A stretch of 64,000 nt of DNA from a bacterium (GTDB taxonomy: Bacteria > Bacteroidota > Bacteroidia > Flavobacteriales_D > Sanyastnellaceae). Positions 26,785 through 34,665 of the stretch are shown here, one piece after another. A program made the position numbers and the translations under genes. The stretch lies in contig JAPOHG010000002.1 of the NCBI GenBank assembly GCA_029979565.1, positions 1-64,000 of the forward strand, written 5' to 3'. Numbering within the stretch: position 1 is the first letter of the stretch; every line of letters starts with the position of its first letter. The notes below the pieces were generated by a model that saw only the letters and a program-made list of their open reading frames with translations, ran no database searches and was not told where the DNA came from.

Positions 26785-27540
26785 TTATCGCTCTGCGGTG
26801 GGGTCATTGGCTCTTCGGTGCCTCAGTGCCTCAACCATAGCGTTGGCGCCCATCATGGATGCAGCGCCCGATTCATTGAAGTTGGGAGGGAGGAAACACC
26901 AATGCGACGAGTCGACATGGCTTACAGCCCAGATGCGGTTCAAGCCAGATACTTCCCAATATCGCAGAGGAAGAGAATCTCCAGGTGCGAGGGGTGCTTC
27001 TTTGTACACCGCATTCCCTTTTCCGTAATTGGATTCGACCATGCCCTTCATGCCGTCGGGTCGAGGACCATCGTAGTGGGGATGAAATTCAACAAAATGA
27101 CTCAGTTGCATGTTGAGCAAAACGACTTCTTGATCACCATCGGTGAATGAAGGACTGGCGTAAACGATTTCAGCCGCCGCGGTGCGGTTTTTTACTCCGC
27201 GCTCTGTCCAGTGGTCCAATGCTTCCTTGCTGCTTTTCACAAACGTGGTATCTCCTTGTTTTTTGTGCATGGGGAAGTAATGCATCAAATCATCCCATCG
27301 GCCTTCGTTGGTTGCGGCAAAGTATGCTGTTAAATCGTGAGCGATTCCTTCGAGGGTGTCTGAAGACACGAATGAATGCAAGGCTTCTTGGGAAAGCGTA
27401 ACCCGATCAATCATGTCTCCTCCCAATTCGGGGAGGTCTTGAGCACGAGAAACCGGAGATGTTGGCGAAGCGCAGGAAAACCACATCATTCCGAGGAGGC
27501 AGAGACCTGCAAAAGGCAGAAGAGAAAATCGATGACCCAT
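26785..27540 (-). CDS. Lipoprotein of unknown function heading the arginine operon
   Basis: A 251-residue protein with a hydrophobic signal (residues 1-23, lipobox-like WFSCAS). The mature part has a DLTAYFAATNEGRWDDLMHY segment and alternating polar beta-strands, reminiscent of NTF2-like periplasmic proteins, but I cannot assign a family. The ATG at 27540 has a perfect TATTTTTG 4 nt upstream. It is the first gene of a four-gene operon with the two guanidino enzymes and argS. Confidence 0.75.
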   Translation of the reverse strand: MGHRFSLLPFAGLCLLGMMWFSCASPTSPVSRAQDLPELGGDMIDRVTLSQEALHSFVSSDTLEGIAHDLTAYFAATNEGRWDDLMHYFPMHKKQGDTTFVKSSKEALDHWTERGVKNRTAAAEIVYASPSFTDGDQEVVLLNMQLSHFVEFHPHYDGPRPDGMKGMVESNYGKGNAVYKEAPLAPGDSLPLRYWEVSGLNRIWAVSHVDSSHWCFLPPNFNESGAASMMGANAMVEALRHRRANDPTAER

Positions 27541-27544
27541 GGAG

Positions 27545-27552
27545 CAAAAATA
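27545..27552 (-). promoter_or_regulatory. TATTTTTG -7 element of the lipoprotein-argS operon
   Basis: A perfect TAnnTTTG followed by CTCC and the ATG at 27540; predicts a leaderless first cistron. Confidence 0.7.
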
Positions 27553-27557
27553 GCTCC

Positions 27558-28190
27558 TTAATTGGGAAACTGCCCTTTCGATTTCAATTGCATTTGCTGC
27601 ACGATGAGCGCCTTGAATTGAACGGTCTCCGCAAAGCGCACGTAACGCTTCTCGTTGCTTTTGCAGCGAAGCACTTCATGCCGTTCGATCGGATTGAAGT
27701 CGTACCGCACCATGGCCTCGGTAAGGGACTGCACGGGGCCTTCTGCTTCGGCCTTGCTCCCTTGCGACTTCCAATACTGCGCGAGCTCCGCAATGCTTCC
27801 CTCCGCAGAAGCAGGAACTTTCCAATTTTTCCATGCCTGCATGCGCACAACGATACCGGTGGGATAGGGCGGAACATCGAGGGCATCAGCCACGTGAATT
27901 TCATTGGTGGTGAAGAGGTTTACGCACTGAACCACCGCGTCACGTTCACCGGTTCGTCCTGGCTCGGTAGCGAAAACGAGCCGCACGATGCCCCCGTAGA
28001 TCGGTGCATCGAACGAATGGGGATTGGAAGGGGTGTGGTAGGCAATTCCGAACTCTTCTACCTCATTGGCTTCCAGCGCGTGGAACAAGCGCTGGTACCG
28101 AGGTTCGAAAATGTGGAGTGCCAAGCGTTCACCGGGCAAGGGCAGCAGGCCCAGCGGAAAAAGCGGGAAGGAAGTAAGGGGTAATTGCAC
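27558..28190 (-). CDS. LON substrate-binding domain protein
   Basis: A 210-residue stand-alone LON N-terminal (peptidase S16 LON substrate-binding) domain protein without the ATPase or protease parts. The start QLPLTSFPLFPLGLLPLPGE followed by ALHIFEPRY is the family signature. The role is unknown; it may act as a protein-binding adaptor. The frame runs six codons further upstream to a GTG at 28208, but the GTG at 28190 places the family motif at the N-terminus and has TTCCTTTG (one mismatch to consensus) 5 nt upstream. Confidence 0.85.
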   Translation of the reverse strand: MQLPLTSFPLFPLGLLPLPGERLALHIFEPRYQRLFHALEANEVEEFGIAYHTPSNPHSFDAPIYGGIVRLVFATEPGRTGERDAVVQCVNLFTTNEIHVADALDVPPYPTGIVVRMQAWKNWKVPASAEGSIAELAQYWKSQGSKAEAEGPVQSLTEAMVRYDFNPIERHEVLRCKSNEKRYVRFAETVQFKALIVQQMQLKSKGQFPN

Positions 28191-28259
28191 AGTACCAAAG
28201 GAACACACACATCCTCAAGAGGTTCTTGCGTTTGTTCACCTCATATTACACCCTGTGGC

Positions 28260-29732
28260 TCAGGGTCTTACAGCCATCCCGTAATAGGCTTTTTGACCAT
28301 TCGGATAGAGGCCTTCGACCAGCAACCCACCATCATTTTCTTCAAACGCAGATTCGACATCAGCGGGGCCTTCAACCGATTTGGAGTTGATTTTGGTAAT
28401 GATGAAGCCTTTGCGAATTCCTGCGTTGGCAAATTTTCCATCCGCCAATGAAGTGACTTGTGCTCCACCATCTGTGCCGAGGGAAGCAGCAATGGCAGTT
28501 GGAACGTGAGATAGCCCAGCGCTCGCCGCTTCAATCCAGATTCGATCGTCCTCTCCAGTTGATTCGGCCGCAGGTGCCCATGCCGTCAGACCTGCTCTGG
28601 TTTTCAATTCAACGTCCGTTTCGGTTAGCAATCCGTCCCGCGCATACTGCACGGTTACAATGTCCCCCGGATGAAAGCGTGCGATGCACTCTTGCAGCTC
28701 TGGATAGTCGCTAATGGGGGTACCGTCGATGGCCAATACGACATCCCCAGCCTGCAAGTGCGATTCGGCGGCTCCACTCCCCGGAAGGATGCCGGTGATG
28801 GCACAGCCGGAAACATAATCCAAGTTGAGTTCTTTCGCTAGCGCCTCCGTGACGGGTTCAATTTGAACGCCCAGGTAGGCCCGCCGCACTTCACCAAAGT
28901 TGAGCAAGTCACCGACAACCTTTTCAACAATGGACGACGGAACAGCAAATGAATAGCCACTGTAGCTTCCGGTGCGGGATGCAATCGCTGTGTTAATCCC
29001 GATCAATTCTCCTCTGGTATTGACCAAAGCGCCTCCGCTGTTGCCGGGATTTACCGCAGCATCTGTCTGGATGAACGATTCGATGGGGTATTCCATTGTC
29101 CGCGGATCACCGTGGAGGATGTCAATGTCGCGTGATTTGGCCGATACAATGCCTGCCGTTACTGTGGAAGTCAAATCAAACGGATTCCCAACGGCGAGCA
29201 CCCATTCGCCGACACGGACTTCACTGGAAGAACCGAAAGGTACGGTGGGCACCAATCCGGAAGGTTCAATTTTCAAAACAGCCAGGTCGGTCGATGGATC
29301 TGTGCCTACGATTTGTGCAGGATACGTACGGTTGTCATTCAAAGACACCATAACCACATCGGCTTGGTCGATGACATGGTTATTGGTTACGATGTACCCG
29401 CGCTCATCGACGATGACGCCCGAACCTGATCCTTGAGCGATGCGATCAGGAGCACCATAGCCAAAGAGCTCGAACCAGGGATGAGGGGCCGTTGTTTGCC
29501 GCTGCAAGGTTTTGACATGAACCACCGCATTTACGGTTCGTCCAGCAGCCTCGATAAAGGATGGAGCCTCTGTCGACTCGGAAATAGCATAGGCGGAGGT
29601 GGTTACGGCCGGTATGGACCGCTCCTGACGTTGTTCAGGCCGTTCTATGGTGCCATGGGAATTCAGGGTTAAGATTGCTCCAAAGCATCCGGCTCCAAGG
29701 CCAAAGGCGGCAGAAATGATATGATTCTTCAT
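28260..29732 (-). CDS. degQ: DegQ/HtrA-type periplasmic serine protease
   Basis: A 490-residue trypsin-like protease that degrades misfolded envelope proteins. An N-terminal signal-anchor (about residues 3-24) precedes the protease domain with catalytic H119 (TNNHVID), D149 (DPSTDLAVLKI) and S232 (NPGNSGGAL). Two PDZ domains follow, the first starting near RRAYLGVQI and the second near the C-terminus (KGFIITKINSKSVEGPADVE). The ATG at 29732 is chosen over the in-frame start at 29777 because the signal sequence begins there. The gene is apparently monocistronic, with 107 bp between it and the oxygenase gene upstream. Confidence 0.95.
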   Translation of the reverse strand: MKNHIISAAFGLGAGCFGAILTLNSHGTIERPEQRQERSIPAVTTSAYAISESTEAPSFIEAAGRTVNAVVHVKTLQRQTTAPHPWFELFGYGAPDRIAQGSGSGVIVDERGYIVTNNHVIDQADVVMVSLNDNRTYPAQIVGTDPSTDLAVLKIEPSGLVPTVPFGSSSEVRVGEWVLAVGNPFDLTSTVTAGIVSAKSRDIDILHGDPRTMEYPIESFIQTDAAVNPGNSGGALVNTRGELIGINTAIASRTGSYSGYSFAVPSSIVEKVVGDLLNFGEVRRAYLGVQIEPVTEALAKELNLDYVSGCAITGILPGSGAAESHLQAGDVVLAIDGTPISDYPELQECIARFHPGDIVTVQYARDGLLTETDVELKTRAGLTAWAPAAESTGEDDRIWIEAASAGLSHVPTAIAASLGTDGGAQVTSLADGKFANAGIRKGFIITKINSKSVEGPADVESAFEENDGGLLVEGLYPNGQKAYYGMAVRP

Positions 29733-29839
29733 CGTGGGTTGATTGCAAGGTTGCATCAAAACAACACGACGCTGCAATCAAGTCGCACCTGGAATTTCCA
29801 AACAAAACCTAACCGGGTTCTTAACGCACGTTAAATGCG

Positions 29840-30811
29840 CTACTTCGCGAGGCCAATCTCCCGCAGTCGCTGCTTGAGGTAATCACCTGCATTGATGGGA
29901 GGATCGACGGGCTCCATACCTGCTTCAACCAAATGCGGCATGGCATCGAGGCGCATGTCCGGTTTTGGGTGACAGAAGAAGGGCATGGAGAAACGCGGCT
30001 TGCCCCATTCCGAACGCGGTGGATTGACAACTCGATGCGTTGTCGATTTCAAGCGGTGGTTCGTTAGGCGTTGGAGCATATCTCCGACGTTGACTACGAT
30101 GTGTTCTGGGAGTGCCGTGATGGGAATCCAGGTATTGTCGTTGCGCAGTACTTCCAATCCTGATGCGGACGCCCCGACCAGTAACGTGATCAAGTTGATG
30201 TCTTCGTGTTGGCCAGCGCGAACAGCTGAATCCGGTTCAGAGGTAATGGGCGGGTAGTGGATGGCGCGCAAAATTGAATTCCCTCCTTGGACCCAATTAT
30301 CGAAATAGAATTCATCCACACCAAGGTGAATAGCGATGGCACGCAAAATGGTTTGCCCCAACGCTTCGAGCGCCTCGAACGTTTCAATGGCTGTCTGCTG
30401 GAATCCGGGACATTCCGTGACTGCATCGTTGCTGGGGAAGTGCAGCGGATCGTGGCCAGTCGGAGGATGAGGTTGCCCAACTTGCCAGAATTCTTTCAAA
30501 TCTGCAGCCTCACTGTCTTTGGCATGTTCAATGCCCATGGATACGAATCCGCGTTGGTTGTTGGCTTCGGGGCGGGCGTATTGACGCTTGGTTTCAGCTG
30601 GCAAGCCAAAAAATGCTTCTGACTCACTGTATAGACGTGCGATCAGCTCGTCGGGTATTCCATGGCCGTGAATGGCTGCAAAGCCAATGGTTTCATATGC
30701 TTCTCCGAGCGCCGAAGCAAAGGCTGCTTTTTCCTGTTCGTTGCCGGTGATAAAGGCACGAATGTCGAGGGTTGGAATGCCTGCTAAAAGGTTGGGGTCT
30801 GATTGGGCCAT
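29840..30811 (-). CDS. 2-oxoglutarate/Fe(II)-dependent oxygenase, isopenicillin N synthase family
   Basis: A 323-residue non-haem iron oxygenase. The iron ligands H202, D204 (GQHEDINL) and H259 (STTHRVVNP) and the 2-oxoglutarate-binding R273/S275 (PRFSMPFF) are all present. The N-terminal substrate-binding part has the family's GFAAIHGHGIP motif. The substrate cannot be told. The ATG at 30811 matches the family start and overlaps the upstream glycosyltransferase by 28 bp, so it is the last gene of the lptF-glycosyltransferase operon. Confidence 0.9.
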   Translation of the reverse strand: MAQSDPNLLAGIPTLDIRAFITGNEQEKAAFASALGEAYETIGFAAIHGHGIPDELIARLYSESEAFFGLPAETKRQYARPEANNQRGFVSMGIEHAKDSEAADLKEFWQVGQPHPPTGHDPLHFPSNDAVTECPGFQQTAIETFEALEALGQTILRAIAIHLGVDEFYFDNWVQGGNSILRAIHYPPITSEPDSAVRAGQHEDINLITLLVGASASGLEVLRNDNTWIPITALPEHIVVNVGDMLQRLTNHRLKSTTHRVVNPPRSEWGKPRFSMPFFCHPKPDMRLDAMPHLVEAGMEPVDPPINAGDYLKQRLREIGLAK

Positions 30812-32016
30812 ACCGATGAATCCGTTTCGTTGGATATTGAATGTACGAATGTATCGGCTAGTTTTTCGGTTGAGGCGCCCCAATCGCAGTGTTTTTCAAC
30901 CCACTCACGTGATAAACTTCCGAGCGACTTGCATTCGTCATTATCGTTCAAAAGCCGGTCAATTTGGCGGGCTATACCTTCGGATGAATTGGCAATTTGC
31001 AACGGAGCTGCGGCTTCCTTCGTAGGAAATCCGCTGGCCACATGCTGGGTCGTGATGCACGGCAAAGCCATGGCCATGGCTTCTAAGATTTTGTTTTGTT
31101 GGCCCGTACCAATGCGCAACGGAGCTACAAATACCGTGGCTTGTGCATAGGCCTCACGAATGTCCTCCAGCCAACCGGTGACTTGAACGTTGTCGGCCGC
31201 GAGGGCTTGAATTTCTGGGGAAGGGTTTGTGCCAGCGATCACCACATGAACACCCGGCGTTTTCACCTGAGGGAGGACTTCTGTTACGAGTTGCTTCGCC
31301 GCATCCACATTCGGAGGGTAGCTCATGTTTCCAGAGAACAAAAGAACCGGGCGCTCGGAGTGGAATTTCGGCGAAATCTCCCCATCAAAATACACCGTAT
31401 CAATGCCATTGGGAACGACATCAATCAGCTGGTTTTCAGGATGATGTATCAGTTTTCTGTCTGCATTGCTGATGATTGTTTTGCCATCGAAATAGTCAAA
31501 CATCCTCGATTCAAAAGCCTTGAGACGGCGGTATTCTATCCGGTAGATCCACCGCATAAACCACGGAGCCAATCGGGATTGTCGTGCAATGCCTGCACTC
31601 AAGGCATCCATGTAGTCAATCACTTTCGGAATGTGGTGCATTTCTTGGACGTAGGTGGCCGTGCGAACCAGCTGGCAATAAATGAGGTCAGGGCCAATTT
31701 CATCCACCCAGGCATGGAGCGTACGCTTTGCGGCTCGTTGATAAAACCAATGCACTTGGAACGGTTGTGAACTCAATGGGGCTATGGCGAGGCGACAGAT
31801 TCTTTTGAAGGCACTAATCCGTTGGATTTTGAGCCCTTGCGTCATGTCTCGAAGCGGCGACAATTCGGAGTCGAGGTACTTTTCTTTCCCCGATGCCAAA
31901 CAGAATAAGTAGATTTCATGGCTTTTGGCCAACTCACGCATCTGATGGTAGGCGCGTAACTTATCCCCCTTATCAAGTGGCCAAGGTAGCCTCGACGTGA
32001 GCATCAGGATTTTCAC
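30784..32016 (-). CDS. Glycosyltransferase, GT4 type
   Basis: A 410-residue GT-B glycosyltransferase starting ILMLTSRLPWPLDKGDKLRA, with the C-terminal nucleotide-sugar site GTNPSPEIQALAADNVQVTG and the ERIGTGQQNKILEAMA-like loop (PLRIGTGQQNKILEAMAMAL) containing the conserved glutamate. It resembles the TIGR03087-type sugar transferases linked to exopolysaccharide systems. It overlaps the upstream glycosyltransferase by 4 bp, so the pair probably acts in sequence in one surface polysaccharide or glycan pathway. Confidence 0.9.
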   Translation of the reverse strand: MKILMLTSRLPWPLDKGDKLRAYHQMRELAKSHEIYLFCLASGKEKYLDSELSPLRDMTQGLKIQRISAFKRICRLAIAPLSSQPFQVHWFYQRAAKRTLHAWVDEIGPDLIYCQLVRTATYVQEMHHIPKVIDYMDALSAGIARQSRLAPWFMRWIYRIEYRRLKAFESRMFDYFDGKTIISNADRKLIHHPENQLIDVVPNGIDTVYFDGEISPKFHSERPVLLFSGNMSYPPNVDAAKQLVTEVLPQVKTPGVHVVIAGTNPSPEIQALAADNVQVTGWLEDIREAYAQATVFVAPLRIGTGQQNKILEAMAMALPCITTQHVASGFPTKEAAAPLQIANSSEGIARQIDRLLNDNDECKSLGSLSREWVEKHCDWGASTEKLADTFVHSISNETDSSVWPNQTPTF

Positions 32017-33209
32017 AGGTCAAAGATGCGCTGGATGGAACGAAGGAGCGATTGAATCAACGCTTCATTGGCGAATTCGGTTTCTACAAACTCGCGTGCT
32101 GCCGCACCCATGTCATGCGCTAGTCGCTGGTTTTTGTGCAGGTCAATGATCCGCTGAGCGAAAGAATTGGCATCGTCCGCCAAGTAAAAATGCGTTCCAT
32201 CAGTCCCGTGGATTCCTTCCATGCCCAAGGAGGTTGAAACCACCGGCCGCCCGGCCGCCATGGCTTCAATGGCCTTGATGCGCATTCCACTTCCCGAGCG
32301 CAGTGGGATGACCATGATGCCGGCATTGCCGAGCACATCCCAGGCATTTTCCACCTCTCCCAAAATCACGGTATTGGTTCGGTTCACCTGCAATTGGTCG
32401 TTGAATTTTCGTCCTGCCAATTTCAATTGGGCTTCAGGAAGCTCCCGCAATACCGTCGGCCATACGTGATCTAAGAACCAATAGATTCCTTGCACATTGG
32501 GTTGCCAATCCATGGCGCCTATGTGAAATACATGATGGACAGGACCCGGAGTCGCCGGGGGCATTTCTGCTGCATCGAGTCCAAAGGGCAGGGTGAAAAC
32601 TGGACACGTGCATCCCAGGGCTTCGAAATGTTCTTTGTCCTTGGTTGAGATGGCCGCAATGGCATCGAAATCGTGCAGGGCATTGACTTCATAGGCCTTG
32701 AGTCGCTCCGCCAAATGTTGCAAGTACATGCGTTTCGTGAAGGCATCAGTTTCCGCAGCCATCAATTCCCAAATGCGATGCTCCACATTGTGTGCCCGAA
32801 GAACCAACGGGCCATCGCAATATTGTCGGACGACGGGCAGGTAGGGGGCCGTGAACAAGCTTTCGAAAAGGACGAGATCGTATACGTTACGCTGCAGGAC
32901 GTGAACGAGAAGTCGCTCGAATTCTGGAGCGTGAAATCGACTGATGTTGTAGCTGTCCCCCGTCATGAGGTTGGCAAAGGCATCGACCCGGTTGATTCGG
33001 GTGTCAACGTGGACCGTTTCCATTCCCGTTTGCGCGATGTAGTCCGATTCCACGCTTTCTACGGACCAAGGATGCTTCTCGGTAGTGATTGACAATAATT
33101 TCACTTCATGTCCATCCGCCAACAAGCCGCGGGTCATCGCATCCATGGCTCTGCAACCACCGTCTTTACTCGGACGAGGGGGTTTATGGCAAAGTTGAAG
33201 AATGCGCAT
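32013..33209 (-). CDS. Glycosyltransferase, GT4 type
   Basis: A 398-residue GT-B glycosyltransferase starting MRILQLCHKPPRPSKDGGCR. The acceptor half contains the VLRAHNVEHRIWE motif; the donor half contains HIGAMDWQPNVQGIYWFLDH and the PLRSGSGMRIKAIEAMAAGR loop with the conserved EA. It is related to, but not a copy of, the next glycosyltransferase and starts 3 bp after the lptF-like gene. Acceptor and sugar are unknown. Confidence 0.9.
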   Translation of the reverse strand: MRILQLCHKPPRPSKDGGCRAMDAMTRGLLADGHEVKLLSITTEKHPWSVESVESDYIAQTGMETVHVDTRINRVDAFANLMTGDSYNISRFHAPEFERLLVHVLQRNVYDLVLFESLFTAPYLPVVRQYCDGPLVLRAHNVEHRIWELMAAETDAFTKRMYLQHLAERLKAYEVNALHDFDAIAAISTKDKEHFEALGCTCPVFTLPFGLDAAEMPPATPGPVHHVFHIGAMDWQPNVQGIYWFLDHVWPTVLRELPEAQLKLAGRKFNDQLQVNRTNTVILGEVENAWDVLGNAGIMVIPLRSGSGMRIKAIEAMAAGRPVVSTSLGMEGIHGTDGTHFYLADDANSFAQRIIDLHKNQRLAHDMGAAAREFVETEFANEALIQSLLRSIQRIFDL

Positions 33210-33212
33210 GCC

Positions 33213-34610
33213 TCAATGCGATTTACGGAATAACTGAATCGGCCAATTGATTCGAAATGCTTGTGCATCTCGCATCGCCTGCCGCGTGAAGAAAATGGCG
33301 AAAGGGAGCAGCGCCAACGAACTCATCCACATTCCAAACGCCGGCGTCACGGTTCCGGCTTTGACCATCTGTTCACCAATCATGGATAGGATGTAAAAGG
33401 CGAGAAAAATCCCAATGGCCAGCACGGTGGGCATTCCCAAACCGCCTTTGCGAATGATAGCTCCAAGCGGCGCACCAATAAAAAAGAGGAGGATACAACT
33501 CAAAGCCAAAAAGAACTTGCGATGCCATTCGATGGCATGTCGGTTCATGGCCCGGACCCGTGTATCCGCGTTTTCAATCCCGTTGGCGATACCTTGCCGG
33601 GTATTGCGGGCTAGACTGCGGGCACCGTCAAACGCCATGCGCCGTTCCGTAGGGGATAAGGCTGTCCAGAGGGGTCCTGCCGCTTGAACTGCGCCCACAG
33701 CAGTCACGGTGTCCCGCAACAGAACGGTTTGCCGACCGCCATACAACTCGACTTCTTCCAGCCGTTGATCGACGAGTCCAAGCAATGAATCCATGGCAGC
33801 GCCCAACTGCGCAACGGTCATCATTTCATGCGCCCGCTTGAAGAGACCTTCATCCGCTTTGCTGAAGTCCAACGAGGCAAGGTCTATTTCGAATTCCTGC
33901 CGTTCGAATGAGGAGGCAATGTGCGGATGTAGGCGTTCTTTCCGCCGTTTGGATTGTTCCAAATCTTCTTCGTAGCTGAAGCCATTGTGCAATACAATGG
34001 TGAGCCGATTGCCGCGTTGCACCATGGTGCCCTGCTCTGCGCGGATGACGCGCGAAGTGCCGGTTTCCCCTTCGCGGTGGTCGTGGATAAGCACGTCATT
34101 CAACGTGCCGTCCTCCTTTTTGCCGTCGATGCGAATGGCAAATCCTTCGATGCCGTTGTAAAATGCACCGGGCACCAGATTCAGCGTCGGCTTCTTTTGG
34201 GTGACGGAGAAGAGCAGGGCCCTGAATTTGAGGTTGGCGACAGGCCAAGCCGCATTGGAGAACCAAAAGGCACCCAATGAGATCAGCAACATGGTGACAA
34301 TCAGTGGCCGAAAAATGCGGAAAACAGAAAGCCCAGCAGACTTGAGCGCCGTCAGTTCGTTGCGTTCGGCCAGTGAACCGAAAGCCATTATGGAGGCAAC
34401 AAGTATGGCCAATGGAAGGGCGAGGTTCACCAGTCGTGCCGAAGCGTAAATCATCAGCTCTGCGATGACCCAAGGTGCGAGTCCTTTGCCGATTAAGTCG
34501 TCAGCATACACCCACAAGAACTGCATGTCCAAGATGAACAACGCCACCGGCATGGTGACGGCGAATGGTGCCAAAAATGACCGCAACAAGAGGCTCGCGA
34601 ATCGTCTCAC
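33213..34610 (-). CDS. LptF/LptG-family lipopolysaccharide export permease
   Basis: A 465-residue inner-membrane permease of the YjgP/YjgQ family. Membrane segments lie at about residues 18-38, 55-80 and 95-118; a periplasmic beta-jellyroll-like domain follows (about 120-260), and three more helices close the protein (about 360-445). This is the layout of LptF or LptG, which extract LPS toward LptC. In Bacteroidota the two are hard to tell apart, so I give no symbol. The start is GTG at 34610 with a perfect TATCTTTG 4 nt upstream. It heads the operon with two glycosyltransferases, fitting an envelope-glycan role. Confidence 0.9.
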   Translation of the reverse strand: MRRFASLLLRSFLAPFAVTMPVALFILDMQFLWVYADDLIGKGLAPWVIAELMIYASARLVNLALPLAILVASIMAFGSLAERNELTALKSAGLSVFRIFRPLIVTMLLISLGAFWFSNAAWPVANLKFRALLFSVTQKKPTLNLVPGAFYNGIEGFAIRIDGKKEDGTLNDVLIHDHREGETGTSRVIRAEQGTMVQRGNRLTIVLHNGFSYEEDLEQSKRRKERLHPHIASSFERQEFEIDLASLDFSKADEGLFKRAHEMMTVAQLGAAMDSLLGLVDQRLEEVELYGGRQTVLLRDTVTAVGAVQAAGPLWTALSPTERRMAFDGARSLARNTRQGIANGIENADTRVRAMNRHAIEWHRKFFLALSCILLFFIGAPLGAIIRKGGLGMPTVLAIGIFLAFYILSMIGEQMVKAGTVTPAFGMWMSSLALLPFAIFFTRQAMRDAQAFRINWPIQLFRKSH

Positions 34611-34614
34611 GTTT

Positions 34615-34622
34615 CAAAGATA
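34615..34622 (-). promoter_or_regulatory. TATCTTTG -7 element of the lptF-like operon
   Basis: A perfect TAnnTTTG followed by AAAC and the GTG at 34610. It supports this GTG as the true start and predicts a leaderless mRNA. Confidence 0.7.
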
Positions 34623-34665
34623 GGATGCTGTAACTTGCCGTCGCTAACCAGATAACAACGCAACC

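Noticed and set aside
28191-28208. Upstream GTG start for the LON-domain protein
   Set aside because: The promoter-like TTCCTTTG would lie inside the coding sequence, and the family motif begins at the later GTG.
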